This document shows, one piece after another, positions 43,940 to 54,794 of a stretch of DNA of 64,000 bases. The position numbers and the translations under genes are program-made. The notes below the pieces were generated by a model that saw only the letters and a list, made by a program, of their open reading frames with translations, was not told the DNA's origin and ran no database searches. The stretch lies in contig CAJFOS010000003.1 of the NCBI GenBank assembly GCA_904397865.1, forward strand, positions 62,001 to 126,000. The letters are read 5' to 3'. Numbering within the stretch: the stretch's first letter is position 1; every line of letters starts with the position of its first letter. This stretch comes from Candidatus Allochristensenella caecavium. Its GTDB lineage: Bacteria; Bacillota; Clostridia; Christensenellales; QAND01.

Positions 43940-44806
43940 ATGCGAATTATACAGGACAAAACATTTGACGAAGAGCGGGCCTTGTACGGCAGCAGCGATA
44001 TTTTGGTAAGTGGCTGTGCTTTTGACGGGCCCGCAGACGGAGAGAGTGCTTTGAAGGAATGTGAAAAGGTGCAGGTGGAACGCAGTTTTTTTAATCTGCG
44101 CTATCCATTCTGGCACGATAACGGCTTGACTATTCGGGATTCAGAGATGACAGACAAATGCAGAGCCGCCTTGTGGTATTCCACGCATATCACCATCGAA
44201 GATACAAAACTGCACGGCATCAAGGCGTTACGAGAATGCAGCGATATCAAAATGCGGGGCTGCGATGTGATTTCCCCGGAATTTGGCTGGTCTGTTCACA
44301 ATATGCAAATGGAAGACTGTGCCGCCGAAAGCGAATATTTTATGATGCGCTCTACCAATCTGCATTTTCACAACGTGCGCATGAAAGGGAAATACTCTTT
44401 CCAATATATCGAAGATGCCGTCTTTGAAAGTTGTATATTCGATACCAAAGACGCTTTCTGGCATGCTAGAAACGTTGTCGTGCGGAACAGCATTCTAAAG
44501 GGCGAATATTTGGCCTGGTACTGTGAGCACGTTACCTTCGAAAACTGCAGGATAATTGGTACCCAACCACTATGCTATTGCAAGGGACTGAAACTCATCA
44601 ACTGCGAAATGCTGGACTGTGACCTGGCGTTTGAACGCAGCGATGTGCAAGCCATGATTACCACACCGGTGGACAGTATCAAAAATCCTTTATCGGGACG
44701 CATCATCGTTCCGGAAGTGGGCGAAATCATCCGAGACCTGGAAAAAGCTCAAGGGACCATAGAAGTGCGAAAGAAGGAAAACCAAGGCAACTGTGCTTGT
44801 GCATGA
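43940..44806 (+). CDS. DUF3737 family protein
   Basis: A 288-residue right-handed beta-helix-like protein with many short repeats built on N/D-C-x-hydrophobic steps (for example VSGCAFDG, MRGCDVIS, MEDCAAES and FENCRIIG). It matches DUF3737, a family of unknown function in Clostridia and lactic bacteria. ATG 43940 follows AAAGGGG. Nothing visible suggests a signal peptide. Confidence 0.82.
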   Translation: MRIIQDKTFDEERALYGSSDILVSGCAFDGPADGESALKECEKVQVERSFFNLRYPFWHDNGLTIRDSEMTDKCRAALWYSTHITIEDTKLHGIKALRECSDIKMRGCDVISPEFGWSVHNMQMEDCAAESEYFMMRSTNLHFHNVRMKGKYSFQYIEDAVFESCIFDTKDAFWHARNVVVRNSILKGEYLAWYCEHVTFENCRIIGTQPLCYCKGLKLINCEMLDCDLAFERSDVQAMITTPVDSIKNPLSGRIIVPEVGEIIRDLEKAQGTIEVRKKENQGNCACA

Positions 44807-45167
44807 AGGCGAGAACGAGAGGCCCTGCAAGCCCCTTGGCTTGTGCACGAGAAGGAATGGGCTGTGGGAGATGTTCATCGACCTATTATTATTATTATTA
44901 TTATTCGGCTCCCCATTTGGTGTGGTTGAAATCCGGGCATCGAGGAGGAGCGGATAGCCGTTTGAGGGCCCTTTGGGGTAGATGACTTCTACGCTTTGCT
45001 GTGGTTTCCGTTGGAGCGCCTTGTGTTTCTTAAAACGGCTTATTAAAAAGAGGAGCCTCCGTTTCAATTCCAAATCACGCGCCGTATTTTCAGCACAGCG
45101 TTTTGTCCATTTCGGGTCGCAGGATATCGATTATTATTACAAAAGAATTTTGGAAGAAGGCAATAAC
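44807..45167. other. gene-free stretch with an ATT microsatellite
   Basis: No gene is convincing. It contains a hairpin GCAAGCC/GGCTTGT (44826-44843) and seven perfect ATT units at 44885-44905. Open frames across it are short and lack ribosome binding sites. Confidence 0.4.
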
Positions 45168-46119
45168 ATGAAAAAGGCAGTGTCCCTGCTGGTAATTGCG
45201 AGTCTATCCCTGGCGGCATTGCTGGCCGGATGCGCAAGCCAACAACCAATTTCGGAACCACCAGACAGCAGTTCCCCTGAAGGGCAGAACATAGTAGAGA
45301 CAGGGCGGCGGATACGTGTAGTATCCGCTATGCAAACCATCGTTTTTTCAGCTAAATGATAGTGCGGCAGCACAAGCGCTTTATGAGCAGTTGCCCCTGA
45401 ACGTCCAGGTGGAGGACTATGCCGGAAGCGAGAAGATATTTTATCCGCCGGAGGCGCTGGACGTCAACGATACCCCGCTGGCGGAAGGCCCCGCCGGAAC
45501 ATTGGCCTACTACGCCCCCTGGGGGGATGTGGCGATTTTCTACGGCGAATGCAGGGGAGCGAATGGGCTCTATGCATTGGGCGAAGTCATCTCTGGCGGA
45601 GCGCAGATTGAAAGCCTTACAGGGGAAGTCCGGATTGAAAAGGTGGTGGACGAGGTGGGGATAAATCATGCGGCAGACAGGCAAAACCCGTTAGAAAATG
45701 CCGCTTCGGTACCGCAACAAACCAAAGAAACCGGGCAGGCCGCGGGGAGAGAAGGGAGCGATACGGCTTTGAAAATGCGTGTTCAGGTGGGCGAAAGTAC
45801 TTTTAGCGCTACATTGAAAGAGAATGCGGCAGTAGACGCTTTGATAGCAATGATGGGAAAGGAAAGCATCACGGTTGAATTGAGTGATTACGCTGGCTTT
45901 GAAAAGGTAGGGTCGCTGGGGCTAAACCTTCCCACCAGCGATGAACAAATCACTACGCAGGCTGGAGACATTGTCTTGTATCAAGGAAACCAAATTGTCA
46001 TGTTCTACGGTTCTAATTCTTGGAACTATACCCCGCTTGGCCATATCGACAATCTTACCGGTTGGGAAAGAGCGCTGGGCGCTGGGAACGTGACGGTGAC
46101 TTTTTCATTGGAGGAATAA
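45168..46119 (+). pseudogene. lipoprotein with two cyclophilin-like domains, frameshifted
   Basis: The gene starts at ATG 45168 after GAAGG, with a lipoprotein signal ending LLAGC. The frame ends at TGA 45357 right after a run of six T (45343-45348). Reading five T instead joins it to the frame that continues to 46119: MQTIVFQLNDSAAAQALYEQLPLNV. The joined product of about 316 residues has two cyclophilin-like domains, each with EDYAG/SDYAGFEK and LYxGNxIVxFYG-type strands. It is either inactive, phase-variable or a sequencing error. Confidence 0.75.
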
Positions 46120-46122
46120 ATC

Positions 46123-47235
46123 GTGAGAATACTCGTGTTAAACGGTAGCCCGCGGCTACAGGGGAATACAGCGGCGATGGTGCAGGCGTTCGCAAAGGGC
46201 GCTCGCGAACAGGGCCATCAGGTGGACATTGTGAATGTCTGCCAAAAGAAAATCGCTGGATGCCTTGCATGTGAATACTGCCATAGAGAAGGTTCGGGGC
46301 ATGAGCGGCGGTGTATTCAGCAGGATGATATGCAGGAAGTTTATCCGATTTTGGACGAGGCGGAAATGCTCGTGCTTGCTTCACCTGTTTATTATCATGG
46401 GTTTTCCGGACAGCTGCAATGTACCATCAACTGAATATACGCACTGGACAAACCAAAGAAACTGAAAAAGGCAGCGCTCTTCCTCTGCTCCGGAAGTAAC
46501 CACGTGTATGACGGGGCAATCTATGAATATCAAAATTCATTCCTACGCTATCTGCATCTGGAGGACAAGGGGATTTTTACAGCTTATGACGGGCAGGGTA
46601 AATCCACGCCAAACCGAGAGGAACTCTATCGGTTCGGCAAGAGCCTGGAGCCGGATAGCGAGCCGCCAGTGGACAGCACGCTGGAGGAGTTTTTAAATGC
46701 CTTCACCTGTGGACAGCCGGTGCGGGCTGGCTCTGAAACCATGCAGTATTGCAGATGGTTATCCCAACAAGCGATGCGCCTGACGGCCGAACTGAACCGG
46801 ACCTATCATACACCCGAAGAAATTCGAGACATCTTTTCAGAACTGACGGGCAAGCCGGTGGACGAGACTTTTCGCATGTTTCCGCCTTTTTATACCGATT
46901 GCGGTAAAAACATTACAATTGGCAAAAATGTGTTTGTTAACAGCGGTTGCCACTTCCAGGACCAGGGAGGCATCTTCATCGGAGATGGAGCGTTGATTGG
47001 GCACGGTGTGGTACTAGCGACCCTCAATCATGGAATGACCGCGCAAGAACGCCATGACCTGTTTCCGGCTCCCATTCGGATTGGGAGGAATGCCTGGATT
47101 GGCGCAAATGCCACAATCCTTCCTGGCGTGGCCGTTGGCGATAATGCCATAATTGCCGCGGGTGCAGTGGTAGCAAAAGACGTGCCCGCGAATACAGTTG
47201 TGGGAGGCGTTCCGGCAAAGCCACTTGACGGATGA
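46123..47235 (+). pseudogene. NADPH-dependent oxidoreductase fused to sugar O-acetyltransferase, interrupted by TGA
   Basis: The first part (46123-46434) is a flavodoxin-fold FMN reductase start: MRILVLNGSPRLQGNTAAMV, CLACEYC and ASPVYYHGFSGQLQC. It stops at an in-frame TGA (46432-46434) where relatives usually have Arg or another coding residue before YAL. The same frame then continues without a break to 47235, finishing the reductase and entering a hexapeptide-repeat O-acetyltransferase ([18 protein letters not shown]...[10 protein letters not shown]). Other genes here use TGA as stop, so recoding is unlikely. Confidence 0.75.
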
Positions 47236-47461
47236 AACATTTGATGGATGTCGCTCTTTGACGAGGATTCAGACTATACGCTGAAAAACACCAAACACGA
47301 CTCTGGTGAGCAAGTTGCGGGGAGCAAAGCATGTGATAATTGTTCCAAATACCAAGGATAGCCTTCTCCGCATACGCCGATTCCTATTTTATTTTTCCCA
47401 TAAGTATAAATTTAGAGGTGTATAGTTTTTTCTATATAGGCAAAACGAAGTCAATGATGAG

Positions 47462-47501
47462 AAACCACGGAACCGAAAACAGAAGGTTCCGTGGTTTTAT
47501 G
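47462..47501 (+). terminator. terminator in the gap after the acetyltransferase
   Basis: AAACCACGGAACC and GGTTCCGTGGTTT form a 13-bp stem with a 10-base loop, then TTTT. The remaining gap (47236-47658) shows no gene. Confidence 0.75.
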
Positions 47502-47658
47502 TTTACAAGATTGGATAGGTTAGGGCGATTGAGAGGGGAAGAGCCGTGGATTTCCCGCATGAATATAGAACCAAATACAAGTGCAGATTCGCCTGGCAGA
47601 AGTATGTCTACATCATTATGGGAAGCCGCCCGCCCCGCTTTTTCAAGGGCCTTTTTGT

Positions 47659-50139
47659 TTATAAATATAAGCCCGTTAGGCTTTCTGGGCAGGCCCTTAT
47701 CGTTTCCGGCGTTCCAGCGGCGACAATCTGCCCGCCATCCTCTCCACCGCCCGGGCCCATATCGATGATATAGTCCGCATTTCGGATGATATCGAGGTCA
47801 TGTTCAATGACAAGGACAGTAGCACCGTTATCCAGCAGCCCCTGAAAAACACGAAGAAGCGTGCGAACATCCAGCGGGTGCAGACCAATGGTTGGTTCAT
47901 CGAAAACAAAGATGGAATCGGACTGGGTACGCCCCATCTCGTTGGCCAATTTCAACCGCTGCGCCTCTCCGCCGGATAGACTGGGCGTGGCCTCGCCCAG
48001 GGTCAAGTATCCAAGTCCTAAATCATAGAGAACCTGAAGCCTCTGCCGAATCAGCGGCGGGCCCTGATAGATATCCAATACCGTCTGGATATCCATGGAC
48101 ATAAAGTCCGGCAGTGAATAAGCACGCCCCTGCCCATTTTGATAGCGAATGTGGCTGGCGGCCTTGGCGTATCTTGTTCCATGACAATCCGGACAGGGAA
48201 TTTCAACATCCGGGAGGAATTGAACATCCAAGCTGATAACACCCGTACCGTCGCAGACGGGGCAGCGCAGTTTCCCTGTGTTATAGGAAAAATCACCGGC
48301 CTTATAGCCGGACCGCTTGGCTTCAGGTGTTTTGGCATAGAGCTTTCTGAGTTCATCATGTACATTGGCATAGGTCGCCACGGTGGAACGAACGTTCAGT
48401 CCAATAGGCGTGGCGTCAATCAGCTTCACATGGACAATGCCCGCAGTATCCACGGCATGCACATGCGACGGCTGTTTTTTATGTTCAATTGCAGCTTGAA
48501 GGCCCGGAATCAAACTTTCCAACACCAGCGTCGTTTTTCCGGAACCGGATACCCCCGTTACAACCGTCAGTTTTCCCTTGGGGATGGATACGTCTAGGGG
48601 CTTTACTGTATGGATGGACGATGTGGATATGGACACCGCCCCCGCATCAAACAAATGGCTCGCTTCGCAGCGATGTCGTACGATGGAGGCCGCTTGTTTG
48701 GAAAGGAATGGGCCAATCAAAGAGGCGGGGTTGTCCCGTACCTGTGCGACCGTTCCTTGTGCAACAAGACGACCGCCTTGCGCGCCCGCTCCAGGCCCCA
48801 TTTCAATCAACCAGTCCGCTTCTGTTAGGATTTGTGTATCATGGTCCACAAAAACGACGGAGTTGCCGTCGGCGACGAGGTCACGCATTACGCCTGTTAA
48901 TCCTACGATATTGGAAGGATGTAGGCCAATTGACGGTTCATCAAGCACGTACAAGACTCCTGTTGTGCGGTTACGGACGGCGCGGGCAAGTTGCATCCGC
49001 TGACGCTCTCCCGTAGAAAGGGTAGAGGCTGCACGGTCAAGTGTCAGGTAGCCGAGCCCCAAGTCCATCAACCGTTTAGCAGTCCCGGTAAAGGTTTCAC
49101 AGATGCTTTCCGCCATAGGACGCATTTCTTCCGGTAGTGCAGGGGGAACCTCGCTCACCCATGCAACGAGGCTGGAAAGCGTCATCTTACAAACTTCATC
49201 CAAAGAAAGGCCACGTAATTTAGGCAACCTTGCCGCTTCGGACAGGCGTGTTCCCTGGCAATCCGGACAAATCTCTTGTTTTAGAAAACGCGCGACGCGT
49301 TTCATCCCTTTTTCATCTTTCACCTTGGCTAGAGCATTTTCCACTGTATAGACAGCGTTAAAATAGGTAAAGTCAAGTTCGCCGGCCTGATTGCTGTTCT
49401 TGGCTTTATAGAAGATATGCTTTTTTTCGGCCGGGCCATGAAAGACGATGTCCCGCTCCTTTTCAGTCAATTCGCAGAAAGGGACGTCCGTCCGTACGCC
49501 CATCTCTCTGCATACATCCGTCATCAGTGACCACATGAGCGAATTCCAGGGTGCCACAGCCCCCTGGTCGATGGAAAGGGATTCATCAGGAACAAGCGTC
49601 GTCAGGTCAACTGTACGCACAATGCCTGTACCACCGCATGTGGAACAGGCCCCTTGGCTGTTGAAAGCGAGCGCTTCGGCAGAAGGCGCGTCAAACACTT
49701 CACCGCATGCAGGACAGGTCAGCGGCTGTTCTGCAGCCACGGCCAACGAAGGGGGGAGAAAATGGTGACAATGGGGACACCGGTGGCTGGCAAGTCTGGA
49801 AAACATCAGCCGAAGGCTGTTCAGTAATTCGGTTCCCGTGCCGAATGTGCTGCGGATGCCGGGGACACCCGGGCGCTGATGGAGCGCAAGCGACGCAGGC
49901 ACATAAAGAACCTCATCGACCTGTGCTTTGGCTGCCTGGGTCATTCTGCGCCGCGTATAGGTAGAAAGGGCGTCAAGATACCGCCGGGACCCTTCTGCAT
50001 ACAGCACGCCCAGTGCGAGGGAGGATTTACCCGAACCAGAGACGCCTGCGATGCCCACAATTTGGTTGAGCGGAATATCAACATCTACATTTTTCAGATT
50101 ATGAACACGTGCACCGCGCACTTTTATCTTGTCAATCAT
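47659..50139 (-). CDS. UvrA2-like ABC excinuclease paralogue
   Basis: An 826-residue double ABC ATPase related to UvrA. The first Walker A is AGVSGSGKSSLALG and the second is TGVSGSGKTTLVLE. Signatures are STLSTGERQRMQLA and PSLSGGEAQRLKLA; zinc motifs are CPHCHHF with CPACG, and CPVCDGTG with CPDCHGT. It is about 110 residues shorter than UvrA, mainly before residue 250, where the UvrB-binding domain belongs. This UvrA2/DrrC-like class is linked to antibiotic or DNA-adduct resistance rather than standard excision repair. ATG 50139 is taken, with GGGAG upstream. Confidence 0.88.
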   Translation of the reverse strand: MIDKIKVRGARVHNLKNVDVDIPLNQIVGIAGVSGSGKSSLALGVLYAEGSRRYLDALSTYTRRRMTQAAKAQVDEVLYVPASLALHQRPGVPGIRSTFGTGTELLNSLRLMFSRLASHRCPHCHHFLPPSLAVAAEQPLTCPACGEVFDAPSAEALAFNSQGACSTCGGTGIVRTVDLTTLVPDESLSIDQGAVAPWNSLMWSLMTDVCREMGVRTDVPFCELTEKERDIVFHGPAEKKHIFYKAKNSNQAGELDFTYFNAVYTVENALAKVKDEKGMKRVARFLKQEICPDCQGTRLSEAARLPKLRGLSLDEVCKMTLSSLVAWVSEVPPALPEEMRPMAESICETFTGTAKRLMDLGLGYLTLDRAASTLSTGERQRMQLARAVRNRTTGVLYVLDEPSIGLHPSNIVGLTGVMRDLVADGNSVVFVDHDTQILTEADWLIEMGPGAGAQGGRLVAQGTVAQVRDNPASLIGPFLSKQAASIVRHRCEASHLFDAGAVSISTSSIHTVKPLDVSIPKGKLTVVTGVSGSGKTTLVLESLIPGLQAAIEHKKQPSHVHAVDTAGIVHVKLIDATPIGLNVRSTVATYANVHDELRKLYAKTPEAKRSGYKAGDFSYNTGKLRCPVCDGTGVISLDVQFLPDVEIPCPDCHGTRYAKAASHIRYQNGQGRAYSLPDFMSMDIQTVLDIYQGPPLIRQRLQVLYDLGLGYLTLGEATPSLSGGEAQRLKLANEMGRTQSDSIFVFDEPTIGLHPLDVRTLLRVFQGLLDNGATVLVIEHDLDIIRNADYIIDMGPGGGEDGGQIVAAGTPETIRACPESLTGLYL

Positions 50140-50294
50140 GGGCCCCACTCCCGTATGTTTTTTATTCAGTCTATCAAAAAAGCGGTGGTTGGTTCAACGG
50201 TCTGCATAGGCACTGCGAGGAAAATAAAAGGCTGAAGCGGATAGAAATATACCCGGAATTAGTTTGCAGATGCTTCTCAATCCGGGCGCGATGA

Positions 50295-51633
<1,339 letters not shown>

Positions 51634-51659
51634 GAAACGATATGGTTTTGGATAAAAAA

Positions 51660-51690
51660 GGAAGGGCTGTATACAGTCCCTTCCTCTTTT
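51660..51690 (+). terminator. terminator after the enolase gene
   Basis: GGAAGGG-CTG pairs with CAG-t-CCCTTCC and is followed by TCTTTTG. Confidence 0.6.
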
Positions 51691-51811
51691 GTTGCATGAG
51701 GGATGTGCAACGCAAGCCCGGCATTTTCGGTTCTGGCAGAAAAGAAAGGCCCATGCCTAATGATGCTGTTACATGGGAGAAGCCTTTACAGCCTGGATAT
51801 GGCCTTGGATG

Positions 51812-51838
51812 ACAGCGGAACTGCACCGCTGTTTTTTA
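51812..51838 (+). terminator. hairpin terminator before the nrdD promoter
   Basis: ACAGCGG and CCGCTGT pair around AACTGCA and run into TTTTT. No gene lies just before it, so it is a second stop for the enolase transcript. Confidence 0.6.
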
Positions 51839-51862
51839 TTTGGCATGAATACAATTTGGGAA

Positions 51863-51891
51863 TTGACGTTCGATACCACATATGCTATGAT
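51863..51891 (+). promoter_or_regulatory. promoter of nrdDG
   Basis: TTGACG (51863-51868), 17 bases, TATGAT (51886-51891); start near 51898. Confidence 0.7.
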
Positions 51892-51922
51892 TCTTTCACA
51901 TGACATACAAGATATAGTTGGG
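51875..51922 (+). promoter_or_regulatory. pair of NrdR-box-like sites
   Basis: Two 16-base sites, at 51875-51890 and 51907-51922, share 9 and 10 positions with the NrdR box ACACwATATATwGTGT. They lie 32 bases apart, three helical turns, over the -10 and the transcription start. Single matches are weak; spacing and position make the pair plausible. Confidence 0.45.
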
Positions 51923-51962
51923 TTTCGCACTGCTGGGCCACTGTATCTGGAAGGATAGCAAT

Positions 51963-54122
51963 ATGAAAATCATTAAACGCAACGGCTCGGAAGCAGTATT
52001 CGACATCACAAAAATCATTCTCGCCATCAGCAAGGCAAATGAGACGGTGGGCGAAGGAGAGCGCATGACGCCCATGCAGATTCAGCGCATCGCCGAACGG
52101 GTTGTACTGGCCTGTGAACAACTGGGACGTTCCCCCAGCGTAGAAGAAGTACAGGACCTGGTGGAAAAACAAATCATGGCGCACGGCGCCTTTGAGGTGG
52201 CCAAATCCTATATCACCTACCGTTATACGCGTGCCCTGGTCCGTCAATCCAATACCACGGATGATAAAATTCTCAGCCTGATTGAATGCAATAACGAGGA
52301 AGCCAAGCAGGAAAATTCCAATAAAAATCCCGTTGTCAATTCCACCCAGCGCGACTATATGGCCGGTGAGGTATCGCGGGATATCACCAACCGCATTCTG
52401 CTGCCCAAGGACATCGTGGATGCACACAACGAGGGTATCATTCATTTCCATGATACGGATTATTTTGCTCAGCACATGCACAATTGCGATTTGGTCAACC
52501 TGGAGGACATGTTGCAAAACGGTACCGTTATCACCGGCACGCTGATTGAACGTCCGCACAGTTTTTCTACGGCCTGCAATATCGCCACGCAAATCATTGC
52601 GCAGGTTGCGTCCAATCAATATGGCGGTCAGTCCATCTCATTGGCGCATCTGGCGCCGTTTGTGCAGGTCAGCCGGGAAAAAATCCATCGGGATGTATTG
52701 GGTGAAATTCAGGCCATTGGCGTACAGCTCTCCGATGAAGAAATCAGCAAACTCGTTGAGCGCCGTCTGCGCGAAGAAGTGCGCCGCGGTGTACAGACCA
52801 TCCAGTATCAGGTTGTCACCTTGCTGACCACCAACGGACAGGCGCCGTTTGTAACGGTATTCATGTATTTGAATGAAGCCAAAAACGAACAGGAAAAGCG
52901 CGACCTGGCCATGATTATTGAAGAGGTACTCGAACAGCGTTATCAGGGTGTGAAAAACGAAAAAGGGGTTTGGGTCACGCCGGCGTTCCCCAAACTCATC
53001 TATGTGCTGGAAGAGGATAATATCCATACCGATTCGCCGTATTATTATCTGACGCAGTTGGCCGCCAAATGCACGGCCAAGCGTCTGGTGCCGGATTATA
53101 TTTCAGAAAAGAAGATGAAGGAACTCAAAGAAGGCAACTGTTTCCCGGTTATGGGTTGCCGCAGCGCGCTTTCGCCCTGGAAGGATGAGAACGGCCAGTA
53201 TCAGTTCTACGGCCGCTTTAACCAAGGGGTGGTCACGCTGAATCTGGTGGATGTCGCGCTGTCTTCCGGCGGAGACTTGCAAAAATTTTGGGATATTTTT
53301 GACCAACGGCTGGACTTGTGCTATCGGGCGCTGATGTGCCGGCATGAACGGCTCAAGGGCACGCTTTCCGACGCCGCGCCTATCCTCTGGCAATACGGAG
53401 CTTGTGCCAGGCTGAAGAAAGGCGAACCGATTGATAAATTGCTCGTCGGCGGTTATTCGACCATCTCGCTGGGCTATGCGGGGCTGTGCGAATGCGTGCG
53501 GTATATGACGGGCAAATCACACACCGACCCGTCGGCGACACCCTTTGCGCTGGAAATCATGCAGCATATGAATGACGCCTGTGAAAAATGGAAAGCAGAA
53601 ACGACCATTGGGTTTGGCCTGTATGGCACGCCGCTGGAATCGACGACATACAAGTTTGCCAAGTGCCTGCAGCGCCGCTTTGGCATCATCGAAGGCGTGA
53701 CGGATAAGGGCTATATCACCAACAGCTACCATGTCCATGTGACGGAGCCGATTGACGCCTTTGAAAAACTGAAATTTGAAGCGCAGTTCCAGGCGCTTTC
53801 CACCGGCGGCGCCATCAGCTATGTTGAGGTGCCGAACATGCAGCACAACCTGGAAGCCGTGCTGCAGATTATCCGGTATATCTATGACAACATCATGTAT
53901 GCGGAACTCAACACAAAGAGCGACTATTGCCAGAAATGCGGTTGGGATGGCGAGATTCAGATTCTCGAACAGGACGGCAAACTCGTGTGGACCTGCCCAC
54001 AATGCGGCAACCAGGACCAGGATACGATGAACGTCGCACGCCGTACCTGCGGCTACATCGGGACACAGTTTTGGAATCAGGGACGCACGCAGGAAATCAA
54101 GGAACGCGTGATGCATCTGTAA
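51963..54122 (+). CDS. nrdD: anaerobic ribonucleoside-triphosphate reductase (class III)
   Basis: NrdD makes deoxynucleotides without oxygen using a glycyl radical. The 719-residue protein has an N-terminal ATP cone (IIKRNGSEAVFDITKI), a large catalytic barrel (HFHDTDYFAQHMHNCDLVN and NCFPVMGCRSAL), a four-cysteine zinc site (CQKCG...CPQCG) and the glycyl-radical motif RRTCGYIG near the C-terminus. Length is normal. ATG 51963 follows GGAAGG. NrdG, its activator, is the next gene. Confidence 0.96.
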   Translation: MKIIKRNGSEAVFDITKIILAISKANETVGEGERMTPMQIQRIAERVVLACEQLGRSPSVEEVQDLVEKQIMAHGAFEVAKSYITYRYTRALVRQSNTTDDKILSLIECNNEEAKQENSNKNPVVNSTQRDYMAGEVSRDITNRILLPKDIVDAHNEGIIHFHDTDYFAQHMHNCDLVNLEDMLQNGTVITGTLIERPHSFSTACNIATQIIAQVASNQYGGQSISLAHLAPFVQVSREKIHRDVLGEIQAIGVQLSDEEISKLVERRLREEVRRGVQTIQYQVVTLLTTNGQAPFVTVFMYLNEAKNEQEKRDLAMIIEEVLEQRYQGVKNEKGVWVTPAFPKLIYVLEEDNIHTDSPYYYLTQLAAKCTAKRLVPDYISEKKMKELKEGNCFPVMGCRSALSPWKDENGQYQFYGRFNQGVVTLNLVDVALSSGGDLQKFWDIFDQRLDLCYRALMCRHERLKGTLSDAAPILWQYGACARLKKGEPIDKLLVGGYSTISLGYAGLCECVRYMTGKSHTDPSATPFALEIMQHMNDACEKWKAETTIGFGLYGTPLESTTYKFAKCLQRRFGIIEGVTDKGYITNSYHVHVTEPIDAFEKLKFEAQFQALSTGGAISYVEVPNMQHNLEAVLQIIRYIYDNIMYAELNTKSDYCQKCGWDGEIQILEQDGKLVWTCPQCGNQDQDTMNVARRTCGYIGTQFWNQGRTQEIKERVMHL

Positions 54123-54135
54123 ATCAAACGCCTGA

Positions 54136-54164
54136 GGGCATTCCGCCAAGGGATGCCCTTTTTT
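54136..54164 (+). terminator. terminator-like hairpin between nrdD and nrdG
   Basis: GGGCATTCC pairs with GGGATGCCC and runs into six T. Some read-through must occur if nrdG uses the nrdD promoter. Confidence 0.7.
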
Positions 54165-54177
54165 GAGGAGATAGCCC

Positions 54178-54717
54178 ATGTATTATGGAGAGATTAAAAA
54201 TTGTGATATCGCCAACGGGATTGGCGTGCGGGTAACGCTGTTCGTTTCCGGATGCACCAACCATTGTGAACACTGTTTCCAGCCGCAGACCTGGGCATTT
54301 GATTATGGCCAGCCCTTTACGGAACAAACAGAACAGATGTTGCTTTCCATGCTGGAGCCTTCGTATATCAACGGTTTGACGTTACTCGGCGGCGAACCGT
54401 TTGAACCGGCCAATCAGCGCGCACTTCTCCCTTTTTTGCAACGCGTGCGCGCGCACTATCCCGATAAGACAATTTGGGCCTATTCCGGGTTTACCCTCGA
54501 ACAACTCCGGCAGGAGGGAAGCTATGCGCACTGTGAGGCGACCGAACCCATGCTTGCTCTGGTTGACGTGCTGGTGGACGGACGCTTTGTGCAGGCCCAG
54601 AAGGATATCTCGCTTCGTTTCCGCGGCTCGCGCAATCAACGCCTGATTGATATGAAACAAACGCTGGCTTGTGGCCAGGTTGTCCTTTGGGATGAGGTTT
54701 CTGCCAGCCGGACATAA
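54178..54717 (+). CDS. nrdG: anaerobic ribonucleotide reductase activating protein
   Basis: A 179-residue radical-SAM activase that forms the glycyl radical in NrdD. The iron-sulfur motif is CTNHCEHC (CX3CX2C) near residue 26, and LLGGEPFEP binds SAM. GAGGAG precedes the ATG. It is complete, although it lies after a hairpin. Confidence 0.95.
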   Translation: MYYGEIKNCDIANGIGVRVTLFVSGCTNHCEHCFQPQTWAFDYGQPFTEQTEQMLLSMLEPSYINGLTLLGGEPFEPANQRALLPFLQRVRAHYPDKTIWAYSGFTLEQLRQEGSYAHCEATEPMLALVDVLVDGRFVQAQKDISLRFRGSRNQRLIDMKQTLACGQVVLWDEVSASRT

Positions 54718-54748
54718 AGTACGCGGCTCTGCCCGTGTGCCGTACCAT

Positions 54749-54780
54749 AAAAAAGGAGGGACCGATGTCCCTCCTTTTTT
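54749..54780. terminator. bidirectional terminator between nrdG and vanXY
   Basis: AAAAAAGGAGGGA / TCCCTCCTTTTTT form a 13-bp stem. It serves both converging genes. Confidence 0.85.
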
Positions 54781-54794
54781 ATGGCCTTGTTCTG

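Noticed and set aside
43856-44806. Longer start for the DUF3737 protein at 43856
   Set aside because: The extra residues overlap the preceding small gene out of frame; ATG 43940 has its own AAAGGGG site.
44690-45073. Minus-strand frame with an Asn run across the ATT repeat
   Set aside because: It is the antisense translation of the microsatellite and of the DUF3737 gene end, without a ribosome binding site.
46432-46434. TGA as selenocysteine or recoded tryptophan
   Set aside because: The site is not a redox-active position, no selenocysteine insertion hairpin is evident, and other genes here end with TGA (polA, coaE, recoverable from their overlaps).
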